Shown: one piece after another, positions 9,087 to 17,545 of the stretch
Layout: each line of letters begins with the position of its first letter
Numbering within the stretch: position 1 is the first letter of the stretch
Origin: an uncultured Ruthenibacterium sp.
GTDB lineage: Bacteria; Bacillota; Clostridia; Oscillospirales; Ruminococcaceae
Direction of reading: 5' to 3'
Length of the DNA stretch: 64,000 nucleotides
Assembly (NCBI GenBank): GCA_910587145.1
Contig: CAJUMH010000012.1
Coordinates: 1-64,000 of the forward strand
Translations under genes and position numbers: made by a program
Notes under the pieces: model-generated
Seen by the model: only the letters and a program-made list of their open reading frames with translations
Told to the model about the DNA's origin: nothing
Database searches by the model: none

Positions 9087-9114
9087 GGGCGGCACCTTTT
9101 GACGGGTGCCGCCC
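9087..9114. repeat. 10-bp-stem hairpin before the 206-aa gene
   Basis: GGGCGGCACC and GGTGCCGCCC are perfect complements around an 8-nt loop. On the minus strand no T-tract follows, and the hairpin sits between the membrane peptide gene and the Shine-Dalgarno of the 206-aa gene. It is more likely an mRNA-stability or partial-attenuation structure than a full terminator. Confidence 0.55.
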
Positions 9115-9121
9115 TTGTCCA

Positions 9122-9208
9122 TCACTTTCTGTTCTTCAGGCGAAGAACGATAAGCCCTGCGACAATGAATACCACAAGGCAGATGCCGATAATCATCTTA
9201 GCGTTCAT
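9122..9208 (-). CDS. 28-aa single-span membrane peptide
   Basis: The product starts MNAKMIIGICLVVFIVAGL and ends in the basic tail RLKNRK, so it is a single hydrophobic helix with a positively charged C-terminus. The ATG overlaps the adhesin stop codon region by 11 bases and has GAGG nine bases upstream. It ends just before a strong hairpin. Its position directly behind a sortase-anchored adhesin suggests a companion or a small membrane regulator, but no function can be inferred from sequence. Confidence 0.5.
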   Translation of the reverse strand: MNAKMIIGICLVVFIVAGLIVLRLKNRK

Positions 9209-12200
9209 GTCCGTTTTCCTCCTTTTTCTTTCTGAAGGTGAAGAACGCCACTACGCCAGCTCCCAGGAGAGAAATACCGGTGAGAGCACCCCACAGCGGG
9301 ATATTCGTGGTATCTCCGGTCTTGGGAATATCGGGCGGCGGCGTGATCGTCACCGTCTGATCCTTGTCCTCGATGTCCTTATGCGTGGTAATCTCCACAT
9401 CATCACGGTACAGGCTCTCGAAGACTACCAGGCTTGTGCTCTTGGTGATACCGGAAGCGTCAAAGACGAACTTCACTTTCACCCCGCCATTTCTATCCTT
9501 CGGCGTAAACTTCACTTCTGCGGTGATCGTCTCGCCGTTCACAGTGAAGACCTCGCCGGTCGCCTTATTCATGAGAGTGCCACGGATGGTGTATTCGGTG
9601 CCGGGGATAAGGTTGGTGTAAGACACCACATCCTCAATCGTCACCTTACCGGCTGTAGTGATCTCCTTCTTGCCGTCGATGGAAGCAGTGGTCTTGATCT
9701 CGGGGACATATACCTTCACAGACTGGCCTTCATCCTCGATATCTGCATGAACTGCGATTTCAACATCCTCACGGTAGAGGCTCTCGAACACCACAACATC
9801 GGTCGTTTCGGTGATGACATAGGAATTGAAGGTGAAAGCCACCTTGACTTCGCCATCCCTGGTTTCAGGTGTGAATGCGGCTTCCGCAGTCACAGGCTCG
9901 TCATTGACCGTCACGGGCTTACCGGTGGTCTTGTTCATGAGCGTTCCCTTGACAACGTATTCCTTGCCAGGGGTGAGGTTGTGATAGGAAACGATATCCT
10001 CGATGGTGATCTCGCCGCCGATGGTCGTTTCTTTCTTTCCGTCGGTAGAAGCCTCGGTCTTGATCTCGGGGACAATGACGGTCACGGTCTGCTCATCGTC
10101 CTCAATGTCCGCATGAACAGTCAGCTCTTTGCTGTCGCTGTAGAGGCTCTCGAACACGACGATGTTCGTATCAGCCTTGATGAGCTTGGCATCGAAGGTG
10201 AACAGCACCTCCACACTGCCGGATGGAGCTTCGGGAACAAAGGTCACCTCGGAAGTGATCTGCTCTCCGTTCTGGAGGAACGGCTCGCCGGTCGCCTTAT
10301 CCATGAGAATGCCCTTGACGGTGTACTCCTTGCCGGGGACAAGGTGCTTGTATTCGACCGTATCGGTCAGCGTGAACACCTCGGTGGCGCAGACTTCCTT
10401 TTCCTCGTCGATGGTGGCAGTCGTTCCGATCTCGGGGATCAGATCGTTCACTACGGTGATCTCAACCACGTCGCAGTCCTTATCGACTGTCACGGCATAG
10501 ACCGTTTCGTTTTCAAGATAGCCAGCCGCAGGGCGCAGCTCGCGCACGGTATAGCTGCCGTACACCACATTCTCAAAGGTGAAGACGCCATCCTCGCCGG
10601 ATTCAGCAGTCAGCAGAGCGTTGTTCTCGGTGAAGCTGGTTTCGTCTGCGCGGAAGAGTCCGAACAGAGCGCCGGAGATCTTGTCGCCGGTTTCACGGTT
10701 GACCTTATACCCCTTAATCGTGCCGTAGATCAGCTCATTGGGGATTTCATTGCCGTCGTTCACGGTGATGTGAACAGTAGCAACTTCCTGGCCTGCGTAC
10801 TCGAATACGACAGGGTACTCTTTATCGGACAGGACATAGTGCTTATCGGTGCTGATTTCCTTGACATAGGTTTTTGCACCAACGGGAAGGTCGGTGCTGA
10901 AGGCTGCATAGCCGTTCTCGTCGCACTCAACGACTTCAAGCACCCAGCCAGCGGGGATACTGCTGCCGTCAGCCGCAACGATTTCCTCTGCGGCAAACAG
11001 GCCGAAGTTGACAGAGGTGATTTCGCCGTTGTTGCCAACGCCGAAGACCTCGTTCTGCTCCATTACCTTGTTCAAGTCGATCTCGACCTTCTGACGCTCG
11101 TTGTAGAATCCGGTGGAGGTTTCAGTGATCTCCACTTCCTGGCCTGCGTAGGTCAGTTCCACAGTCTGAACAGTAGGATTGAGAATCATACCATAGGGAG
11201 CTTTCGTCTCAACAACATGGTATCTGCCCAGGAAGAGAGGTTCGGTTACGGCCTTGCCGTCTTCCTTGGTAACAAGAGTTGCCACGACCTCATCCTTGCT
11301 GTATCTGAGAGTGCCGTCCGGCGTGTAGATATCCTCCGCTGCGGTCACGGTGTACTCAGCACCGGCCAGACCGCCGACAGCATAAACCAAACGCTTGCTG
11401 TCCTTGGTGTCCACGACGGAAGCGAGATACTCGCCGGTCTTCTCCACGTTGATGACGCCCATCTGAGGCGCGTTTTCTTTCTCGACAATCACAACAGTTA
11501 CGGCGTTTTCCTCGGTGGAGTTATCTTTGGTGATGTCGAAATACACAGGGTCGCTGTCGAGAACGTATCCATAGGGAGCCGATACTTCGACCAGCGAATA
11601 GCCCTTTCCGTACTCCAGCTTTTCGGGCGTAATCAGCATACCGTCGCCGTCCGTGTAGAAGGTGTCGATGGTGGTGACAGTCGGATAGGTGAAGGTCATC
11701 TGAATCTGATTACCGGAAGGATCGTAGATGTGGAATCCAATGCCGGAAGCCGGAATGGTCTTACCGGTGGTGCTGTCGATCTTGACCACCTTCACATAGG
11801 AGTAGAAGTTGGCGTTGTTGATCAGATAGCGGTAGGTTTCTCCGTTCTCGCTGACAAACACGTCAAAGGGTTTCAGAAGCTCGCGGCCTTCCCAGCCCTT
11901 GATCTGCTGGACGGTGTATCTGCCGTAGGGCAGATCCTTCGTCTGAGCGAAGCCGTTCTCGTCGCAGATCAGATAATCGCGCTCGGAGTCCTTGGCGTTG
12001 TCATAGGAACCTGCGCTCTTGAGATAGACGGCGAACTCTGCGCCTTCCTCGGGGGTCTCGATCTGTGTCTGGCCGTCATCGGTGTGCTTGATGATGGCGA
12101 TATTGCCTTTCTTGACCTGTTCGTACTGCTTCATGGCTTCGCTGTTATACTCAGCAGTATAGTTCTTGGGATCGACGCCGATCTGCTCGTTGCCGGAGGT

Positions 12201-14201
12201 GACGAGATAGCCCTCGCTGCTGTCCAGTTCCTTGATCGACCAGTCATTACCGCAGATATAATACTTAGTGGTGAACTTGCCGTCCGCATCGGTGACGTAG
12301 GTGTCAATCAGCTCGTCACCCTTGTAGATGCCGTACTTGGCACCTGCCAGATTCGCGTCACCCTGGGCAGAACCGGTTTCCACATCCTGCTTGGTAACGG
12401 TCAGATTCCATTTCTTGAGCACGTTATCGAAGCTCTTGTTGGTCACCTTGTTCCATTCAATCGCCGCTGTCTGATTGTCGGGGACGACATAGCGGATCGG
12501 AGTGTCCACCTCTTCCAGCGTGTAACCAGTGCCAATCAGAATGTTGCTGAAGGTCGCAACACCGGTAGCATCAGTCACGGCATACTCATCAACGGGAATA
12601 CCACTGTAGGAAGTGCCGTACAGATGGAACTTCAGACCTTCGTTGAGCCCATCCTCTGCGGTCTTAGTGACCTTGAGGTCGCCGCGCTTCAGGTCGTTGT
12701 CGAAGCTCTTATTGGTGACTTTGTTCCACTCGATAGCAGCGGTCTGACTGTCGGGAACAATATAGCGGTCGGGAGTACCGACTTCCTCCAGGGTATAGCC
12801 GGTCCCGATGAGCACATCATCAAATACCGCGATACCGCTGGCATTAGTGACAGCGTACTCATCTACAGGCAGTCCACAATAGGAGGTGCCGTACAGATGG
12901 AACTTCATACCCTCGACGAGGCCATCCTCAGAAGTCTTCGTGACCTTCAGATCTCCACGGCGCAGGGTGTTATTGAACGTGACGGTAGAGGTCTTGCCGC
13001 TGACGATGGTGACAGTCTGTGCAGACTGCGTTTCATACTTATCATCGGTCTGCTCAGTAACGGTATAGGTTCCGGGAAGCAGATCCAGATCGACTGTACC
13101 GTTCTTACCGGTCGTAACCGTCTCATTGACGCCATTGCCGGAGATATTGAACTTAATACCCTCGACTTTGCCGTCCTCGCTGGTTTTTACAATGTGGCCA
13201 ACGCCATAGGTCTCTGTGTTCAGTTTGAGGTAGAAGTACACAGGGTCTTCTGCGCCGGAGGCCATCGTCTGCTTGCCGGGGCAGCCCCAAATGAGCATCT
13301 TGCCCATGCTGAGATTGGTCTTCTTCTGCGCCGGGATCATCACAGCATTGGAAATCATGTTCTTGCTGGTGAAGGTGTACTGGTTTCCGCTGCGAGTGAC
13401 GGTAATGCCGCTGGCAGAGAAGTTGATATCGGCCAGTGTGTTGTTGGTGTCGGTCAGGGTGATGCTGTAGTTGTCATTCGCCTGATCGTATTTCATGGTG
13501 TAGGTCTGTGCGTTGCTCTGGTTGCGAGAGGAGAAGCTCGGCACAACATAGTGCTTGGACATCTGCTCCAGAATCCAGTTGTAGCACTGCTCTGCGGGTC
13601 TGCCCTTGATGGTGTGGTTGTACATATCCGCATCAATGCCATTGTTGGAGGCAATGGAGGTAGGGCTCGTGCGGAGCTGCTGCTGGTACTCCCAGATGAT
13701 GCACTGTGTTGCAAATGCGAAGTCATCATTGTTCGTACCGGGAATTGGGCTGGTCATACCTTCGTGATAGCCGTACATCAGCGCCATCATGATTCCGTAC
13801 TGTGCGGTAATAGGCAGATTCTGAAAATACTTGCTGTTCTTGCCGCTGGTGGAATTGTAGGTGTCACTGTAGTCGAAGGATACGCCGCCCTCAATGCAGT
13901 ACACATGATGCTGATTTCCGTTGCCGTCGATCATCATATATTTGTACTTGGCATTGCCGGAGCTGTAGGTCTTTACATAGAAACTGCCGTCATCGTTATA
14001 GAAGATGGCAGTGGTGGTCGGCTTGCTGTAGAACATTTCTCCATCAGAACCGACATAATGATCTCCATACGTGGAGGTACACTTCGTGCCTTCCTCGACA
14101 GACCATGCAAACGCCGTTGTAGGAAGCATTGCGACGATCATGAGGACAGCGAGAAGTGCCGAGAGCAGCTTCGTGCTCTTGGATTTGGTAATACCATTCA
14201 T
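9198..14201 (-). CDS. Thioester / Cna-B / VaFE-repeat surface adhesin with sortase anchor
   Basis: A 1667-aa cell-wall protein. Residues 1-33 are a signal peptide ending PTTAFA. Next comes a thioester (TQXA-type) domain: a Cys in VYCIEGG and the partner motif ATQCIIW, which in this family form an internal Cys-Gln thioester able to bond covalently to host surfaces. A long series of SpaA/Cna-B-like modules follows. Near residues ~1350, ~1470 and ~1590 there are three VaFE repeats, each with VVFESLY, typical of isopeptide-stabilised stalk domains. The C-terminus is IPKTGDT, a hydrophobic helix, then KKKEENGHER, a standard sortase anchor. The ATG follows AAAGGATG. It lies downstream of a terminator with no room for its own promoter. 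The family is known from ICEs of gut Firmicutes; a role in mating-pair contact or host adhesion is inferred. Confidence 0.9.
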   Translation of the reverse strand: MNGITKSKSTKLLSALLAVLMIVAMLPTTAFAWSVEEGTKCTSTYGDHYVGSDGEMFYSKPTTTAIFYNDDGSFYVKTYSSGNAKYKYMMIDGNGNQHHVYCIEGGVSFDYSDTYNSTSGKNSKYFQNLPITAQYGIMMALMYGYHEGMTSPIPGTNNDDFAFATQCIIWEYQQQLRTSPTSIASNNGIDADMYNHTIKGRPAEQCYNWILEQMSKHYVVPSFSSRNQSNAQTYTMKYDQANDNYSITLTDTNNTLADINFSASGITVTRSGNQYTFTSKNMISNAVMIPAQKKTNLSMGKMLIWGCPGKQTMASGAEDPVYFYLKLNTETYGVGHIVKTSEDGKVEGIKFNISGNGVNETVTTGKNGTVDLDLLPGTYTVTEQTDDKYETQSAQTVTIVSGKTSTVTFNNTLRRGDLKVTKTSEDGLVEGMKFHLYGTSYCGLPVDEYAVTNASGIAVFDDVLIGTGYTLEEVGTPDRYIVPDSQTAAIEWNKVTNKSFDNDLKRGDLKVTKTAEDGLNEGLKFHLYGTSYSGIPVDEYAVTDATGVATFSNILIGTGYTLEEVDTPIRYVVPDNQTAAIEWNKVTNKSFDNVLKKWNLTVTKQDVETGSAQGDANLAGAKYGIYKGDELIDTYVTDADGKFTTKYYICGNDWSIKELDSSEGYLVTSGNEQIGVDPKNYTAEYNSEAMKQYEQVKKGNIAIIKHTDDGQTQIETPEEGAEFAVYLKSAGSYDNAKDSERDYLICDENGFAQTKDLPYGRYTVQQIKGWEGRELLKPFDVFVSENGETYRYLINNANFYSYVKVVKIDSTTGKTIPASGIGFHIYDPSGNQIQMTFTYPTVTTIDTFYTDGDGMLITPEKLEYGKGYSLVEVSAPYGYVLDSDPVYFDITKDNSTEENAVTVVIVEKENAPQMGVINVEKTGEYLASVVDTKDSKRLVYAVGGLAGAEYTVTAAEDIYTPDGTLRYSKDEVVATLVTKEDGKAVTEPLFLGRYHVVETKAPYGMILNPTVQTVELTYAGQEVEITETSTGFYNERQKVEIDLNKVMEQNEVFGVGNNGEITSVNFGLFAAEEIVAADGSSIPAGWVLEVVECDENGYAAFSTDLPVGAKTYVKEISTDKHYVLSDKEYPVVFEYAGQEVATVHITVNDGNEIPNELIYGTIKGYKVNRETGDKISGALFGLFRADETSFTENNALLTAESGEDGVFTFENVVYGSYTVRELRPAAGYLENETVYAVTVDKDCDVVEITVVNDLIPEIGTTATIDEEKEVCATEVFTLTDTVEYKHLVPGKEYTVKGILMDKATGEPFLQNGEQITSEVTFVPEAPSGSVEVLFTFDAKLIKADTNIVVFESLYSDSKELTVHADIEDDEQTVTVIVPEIKTEASTDGKKETTIGGEITIEDIVSYHNLTPGKEYVVKGTLMNKTTGKPVTVNDEPVTAEAAFTPETRDGEVKVAFTFNSYVITETTDVVVFESLYREDVEIAVHADIEDEGQSVKVYVPEIKTTASIDGKKEITTAGKVTIEDVVSYTNLIPGTEYTIRGTLMNKATGEVFTVNGETITAEVKFTPKDRNGGVKVKFVFDASGITKSTSLVVFESLYRDDVEITTHKDIEDKDQTVTITPPPDIPKTGDTTNIPLWGALTGISLLGAGVVAFFTFRKKKEENGHER

Positions 14202-14233
14202 ATCGACTTTTCATCCTTTCATTTTTTGATAAA

Positions 14234-14265
14234 GAAAAAGCCCTCCGCTATTTCAGCAGAGGACT
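14234..14265 (-). terminator. Intrinsic terminator between lipoprotein and adhesin genes
   Basis: On the minus strand AGTCCTCTGC pairs completely (two G-U pairs) with GCGGAGGGCT across a 7-nt loop and is followed by TTTTTC. It lies 3' of the lipoprotein gene and about 30 bases before the adhesin start, so adhesin mRNA probably depends on read-through. Confidence 0.8.
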
Positions 14266-14290
14266 TCGTCCTTGTTGTTGTGTTGTGTTG

Positions 14291-15121
14291 TTACGCGAAT
14301 ACAAAGTAGATGGCGTAAGAGCCGCCGCCAGTTGATTCGCAGCAGATGTTGAACTCCGTGATCTCATCGAGACCATAGGCACTGAGGTTTTCTACGGTGT
14401 GGAAGAGAATATACTGTTCCAGCCTGGAGCGCAGTCCGCTTCCTTGATTGGACTCCGATGCTGTTACTGGATTCCACCATGTTGCGTTCTGCGGAGACAG
14501 CGAGGTATTCAGCGTGTAGCCCATACCCTGACCGATGGCAATGCAGTCAGCACGGATCGAACTGATATCGAACTCGTAATCGTATGCGGTCTTTGGCTGT
14601 GTCTCCACTGGCTGTTTCGTCTCAGCAGGGGCGGGCGGTTCAGTTATTGCAGGCGGCTCCATAGGTGCCGGAACTTCTGCCGGTGCTTCGTCTGGTTCAG
14701 TGGCAGCCGGCTGTTCTGTAGGCTTGGGCTGTTCCGTTTCCTTGGGCGGCTCACTCGGTGCTGGCAGTTGAGTCTCGGTTTGCTCCGAAGGCTTATCCGC
14801 TTTCACTTCCTCAAAAGAAGGGACCGTGCTTCCTGAGCTTACCGGGTCATTATGCTCTGCTGGGCCAGCTTCGTTGTCTACAGAGACAACATCTTCTGTC
14901 GGGGTTCCAGATTCTTCTTCGTTCTTTTCAGGTACATCTATTTCAACGCTTGATGTGGTGGTTGCTTCCAGCTTATCTGTGCTTTCTTCTGGGGCGGTCG
15001 TCGTCAGCAGCATTTCGCTTGCTTTAGTCGGTTCAGGACTCTCCGGAACCGTTACAACGGCCTCGCATCCGCATAAACACAGCAGGGCTATGACAACCGT
15101 GATGATAAGTGACTTCCTCAT
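14291..15121 (-). CDS. Proline/threonine-rich lipoprotein of the ICE
   Basis: A 276-aa lipoprotein. The N-terminus MRKSLIITVVIALLCLCGC is a type II signal with lipobox LCGC. Residues ~25-180 are a Pro/Thr/Glu-rich, probably extended stalk with repeated PEP/TEQP-type segments. The last ~95 residues form a compact-looking domain (YEFDISSIRADCIAIG to SYAIYFVFA). The ATG has AAGGAGG upstream and a promoter about 30 bases before it. It lies immediately upstream of the sortase-anchored adhesin and could be an envelope partner of it. No family is recognised for the C-terminal domain. Confidence 0.75.
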   Translation of the reverse strand: MRKSLIITVVIALLCLCGCEAVVTVPESPEPTKASEMLLTTTAPEESTDKLEATTTSSVEIDVPEKNEEESGTPTEDVVSVDNEAGPAEHNDPVSSGSTVPSFEEVKADKPSEQTETQLPAPSEPPKETEQPKPTEQPAATEPDEAPAEVPAPMEPPAITEPPAPAETKQPVETQPKTAYDYEFDISSIRADCIAIGQGMGYTLNTSLSPQNATWWNPVTASESNQGSGLRSRLEQYILFHTVENLSAYGLDEITEFNICCESTGGGSYAIYFVFA

Positions 15122-15151
15122 AGGATCGCCTCCTTGATTTTTCTCACCATC

Positions 15152-15180
15152 ATTGTACGGTTGTCTGTTTCGTAAGGCAA
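15152..15180 (-). promoter_or_regulatory. Probable promoter of the lipoprotein gene
   Basis: On the minus strand TTGCCT and TACAAT are separated by 17 bases, and the -10 box is about 30 bases upstream of the lipoprotein ATG. It is the only strong promoter-like pair between parB and the adhesin. Confidence 0.55.
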
Positions 15181-15284
15181 AGGTACGCCTATCTCCTTAC
15201 TCTTCTTCCTTTGAGCTGGTAAGCTGGTGAAACAGGGGGAGAGTGTGAGAGGGGGAAACGGCAAAGCTTCTCCCAAAGGGTACA

Positions 15285-15308
15285 CTACTCCCTTGGCGTA
15301 AGGGTCAT
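15285..15308 (-). other. Seven-codon remnant at the parB coupling site
   Basis: The parB stop codon overlaps an ATG (ATGA) preceded by the same GAGGTGA element used to couple other genes of this ICE. That ATG opens only MTLTPRE before a TAG. It looks like the start of a lost downstream gene, or possibly a leader peptide. Confidence 0.35.
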
Positions 15309-16246
15309 CTTGCTTCACCTCGGTCTTTCTGACGTTCCTGTACCCGGTGATAATACTCAAGCGCTTTCATAATATACTCACCGGTTTTGTTGTACGGAAC
15401 GCTGTCAGGAATGAACCGTCTCGCATCTTCATACTTAATGCGAATCTTCTCCTTTTGGTTTGGCTTCTCTTCACTCATGATGGACTCAATGACCTCATTG
15501 GAGAGCTTGCCTTCCTGGGAGAATCTCTTCATCTTGATTGCCTGGGCAAGGGATGGCGTCGCGTCAGCGTAGGAGATTTCCTCCAACAAGTCTTCCTGCT
15601 CCTCCTTTTTGAGGTAGGACAATTCAACTGCCGGTCTGAACGCGATACGTCCCTCGTCAACAAGGTCGAGCAAAGGTTGGATAAGCTGCGTCAGACGAAT
15701 ATAGCGGTCAACCTGAGCCCTACTATCTCCTGAACTTTGTGCGATTACTTCGCTGGACCGTAACTTTGTCTCCACTGGAGACGAAGTTAAATCGGACCGC
15801 TCACCTTGCCTTTTCATAGCCTCAAGACGCATCTTATACGAAAATGCCTTTTCGCTCGGAAGGATGGTGGAACGTTGTAGGTTGGATTCAACCATCAAGA
15901 TAATGGCCTCGTCACGGCTCATCTCACGGACCTCTGCCTTTACGGTGTCCAGTCCTGCGAGCTCACAAGCCTTTTTCCGACGATGGCCAGATACGATCTC
16001 GTAGCGTCCGTCTTCCTTCGGGCGAAGTGTGACAGGGGTGATGATCCCGCGCTCTTTAATACTCTGAACAAGCTGGTCCATATCCTCATCAATTTTCACC
16101 TTGAAGGGATGGTCGGGAAAATCATCAATCTCCGAGATGGGAATATCGAAAATGCGAGGGAGCTTGTTTACCTTGCGTTCCTCGTCATTTGCGAACAACT
16201 CATCGTATCCAGTCAGGCCCAGGTCGATTTTTTGCACGTTCTTCAA
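15305..16246 (-). CDS. parB: ParB-like partition protein
   Basis: A 313-aa ParB/Spo0J-family protein. An N-terminal nuclease-fold-like ParB domain carries the signature GHRRKKACE (~residues 88-96), the CTP/DNA-clamp box of the family, preceded by LVQSIKERGIITPVTL. A helix-turn-helix region for centromere-like parS binding follows at ~residues 165-215, and the charged C-terminus would dimerise. The start is TTG with GGAGGTGA upstream, and it overlaps the end of parA by 47 bases, indicating tight coupling. The pair is used by Tn1549-like elements to maintain the excised circular form. A parS-like palindrome candidate lies upstream of parA. Confidence 0.92.
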   Translation of the reverse strand: MKNVQKIDLGLTGYDELFANDEERKVNKLPRIFDIPISEIDDFPDHPFKVKIDEDMDQLVQSIKERGIITPVTLRPKEDGRYEIVSGHRRKKACELAGLDTVKAEVREMSRDEAIILMVESNLQRSTILPSEKAFSYKMRLEAMKRQGERSDLTSSPVETKLRSSEVIAQSSGDSRAQVDRYIRLTQLIQPLLDLVDEGRIAFRPAVELSYLKKEEQEDLLEEISYADATPSLAQAIKMKRFSQEGKLSNEVIESIMSEEKPNQKEKIRIKYEDARRFIPDSVPYNKTGEYIMKALEYYHRVQERQKDRGEAR

Positions 16247-17024
16247 TCTCTGTCACCTCCTTCGTGAGTGCCTCATACGCTGCTGCCACTTTTCCGTTCT
16301 TGTCGTGGGAGAAGATGCTTTCTCCGGAAAGACTGCACTCCGCTGCTCTTACCGAAAAGGGAATTTCAGACTCGAACACGCGGATGTTTTCTCCTACTGA
16401 AGAACGGAGCGATGTGATAATCGACTTGGCATTGTTGGTGCGGTTATCTACCATCGTCAGCAGAATGCCGTCTATCCTCAGTCTCGGATTGATCTGCCGT
16501 TTGATTTTTGCAATCGAGCGCAGAAGCAAGTTAAGACCTTTGGTTGACAGGAAGTTCGGCTGGGACGGAATAATCACACTATCTGCCGCAGCAAGCGCAT
16601 TGACCGTCATCATTCCCAGAGAAGGCATACAGTCGATAAGGATATAATCGTAGTTCTTTCTCATACCCTCGATACAGGATTTCAGAACGTACTCCCGGCT
16701 CATAACATTGAACAAGCCCGTTTCCATGCCGGACAGTTCAATATTAGATGGAAGCAGATCAACGCCTTCATTGTGGGCGATAATCGCATTGCCGGGAGGC
16801 AGTTCATCTTCTATGACCGATTGCATGAGCGTAGATAGCGACACATCCAGCTCGTCTGGGTTCTTCACACCGAGGCTCACCGTGAGGCTCCCTTGCGGGT
16901 CAGCGTCTATCAGCAAAACCTTATTTCCGGTGTTTGCAAGGCCCACGCCGAGGTTGACTGTCGTGGTTGTTTTGCCGACGCCGCCTTTCTGGTTTGTGAT
17001 GGCAATCACTTTACAGTTTTCCAT
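16200..17024 (-). CDS. parA: ParA/Soj-type partition ATPase
   Basis: A 274-aa MinD/ParA ATPase starting MENCKVIAITNQ, with the deviant Walker A KGGVGKTTTTVN (~residues 11-22), the A' motif LIDADPQGSLT and the Walker B IDCMPSLGMMTVNAL. I chose the ATG with AGGAGG nine bases upstream; an in-frame upstream extension has no ribosome binding site. With ParB it forms the segregation module of the ICE. It is the first gene of the leftward ICE transcription unit in this window. Confidence 0.93.
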   Translation of the reverse strand: MENCKVIAITNQKGGVGKTTTTVNLGVGLANTGNKVLLIDADPQGSLTVSLGVKNPDELDVSLSTLMQSVIEDELPPGNAIIAHNEGVDLLPSNIELSGMETGLFNVMSREYVLKSCIEGMRKNYDYILIDCMPSLGMMTVNALAAADSVIIPSQPNFLSTKGLNLLLRSIAKIKRQINPRLRIDGILLTMVDNRTNNAKSIITSLRSSVGENIRVFESEIPFSVRAAECSLSGESIFSHDKNGKVAAAYEALTKEVTEIEERAKNRPGPDWIR

Positions 17025-17519
17025 GCGTTTTCCTCCTTTCTTGAAATTCACAGCGATCCATTTCTGTACCGCTATGTACCTGTGCGTTATTTGTCCTCGA
17101 CACCCCACGCACATGGGAATACATCAGACGCTTGCTTGCGAAACAAGTCCATGGGAATCTCACCCCTGCCGGGTCCTCCGCCAGCTCCGTAGAGAAGTAT
17201 CATTAACCCTGTAGCGTTTCATGGCCATATCCGTAGCAATCGGATATTTCAGAATGGTTCGGAAACGCTCGCCACCTTGCTTTCCGTTATAACCCGGATG
17301 GGCAGGAGGGTCTTGGCGCACCTTCATTCGGCTGGGGCTTTCGCCCCCGCTCAGGGACGTATCTGATGAATGTGTATTCAGTTGTCAAGTTGCGGTGAGT
17401 AGGAATTGCTCCTCTCACCCCCTTACCGCAACATCGAAGGCCAAAAAACGACATCGAATTTGAAAAAAAATAAAAAAATTTTTCGTGGACCATCAGCAAC
17501 TCCTTCTTGAAACAAAAAA
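17025..17519. other. Non-coding region upstream of parA with nested inverted repeats
   Basis: About 0.5 kb without a credible gene; short open frames here lack ribosome binding sites. It contains a nested palindrome (17213-17269), a TTGCGGT/ACCGCAA inverted repeat (17390-17431), a TTGACA hexamer on the minus strand (17383-17388) with no clear -10 box, and an A/T-rich stretch at 17458-17490. It is a candidate for the parA promoter, a parS site or an ICE transfer/replication origin. None of these is proven by sequence alone. Confidence 0.5.
17213..17269. repeat. Nested palindrome upstream of parA
   Basis: The outer arms AGCGTTTC and GAAACGCT enclose the inner arms ATATCCG and CGGATAT with a 7-nt centre. 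Both pairs are perfect. The location ahead of parAB fits a centromere-like site or a structured origin, but neither is proven. Confidence 0.5.
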
Positions 17520-17545
17520 AGCCCGCCGATTTTACTCGGCGGGCA
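17520..17545. repeat. Left copy of 26-bp direct repeat (terminator stem-loop) flanking the IS
   Basis: It consists of GCCCGCCGA, a 6-nt loop and TCGGCGGGC, with flanking A on each side. The identical 26 bp recurs at 19120-19145. On the minus strand this copy is followed by seven T, so it still has the form of an intrinsic terminator. It is read as target-site duplication by the IS. Confidence 0.8.

Noticed and set aside
9099..14309. A 1736-codon open frame antisense to the adhesin
   Set aside because: It is the mirror of a well-supported sortase-anchored protein, has no ribosome binding site, and its valine/isoleucine/aspartate-rich content follows from the repeats on the other strand.
15118..15360. 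An 80-codon minus-strand frame ending in an ATGA overlap with the lipoprotein gene
   Set aside because: It starts inside parB without a ribosome binding site, contains the lipoprotein promoter and shows no protein-like pattern; the overlap is probably chance.
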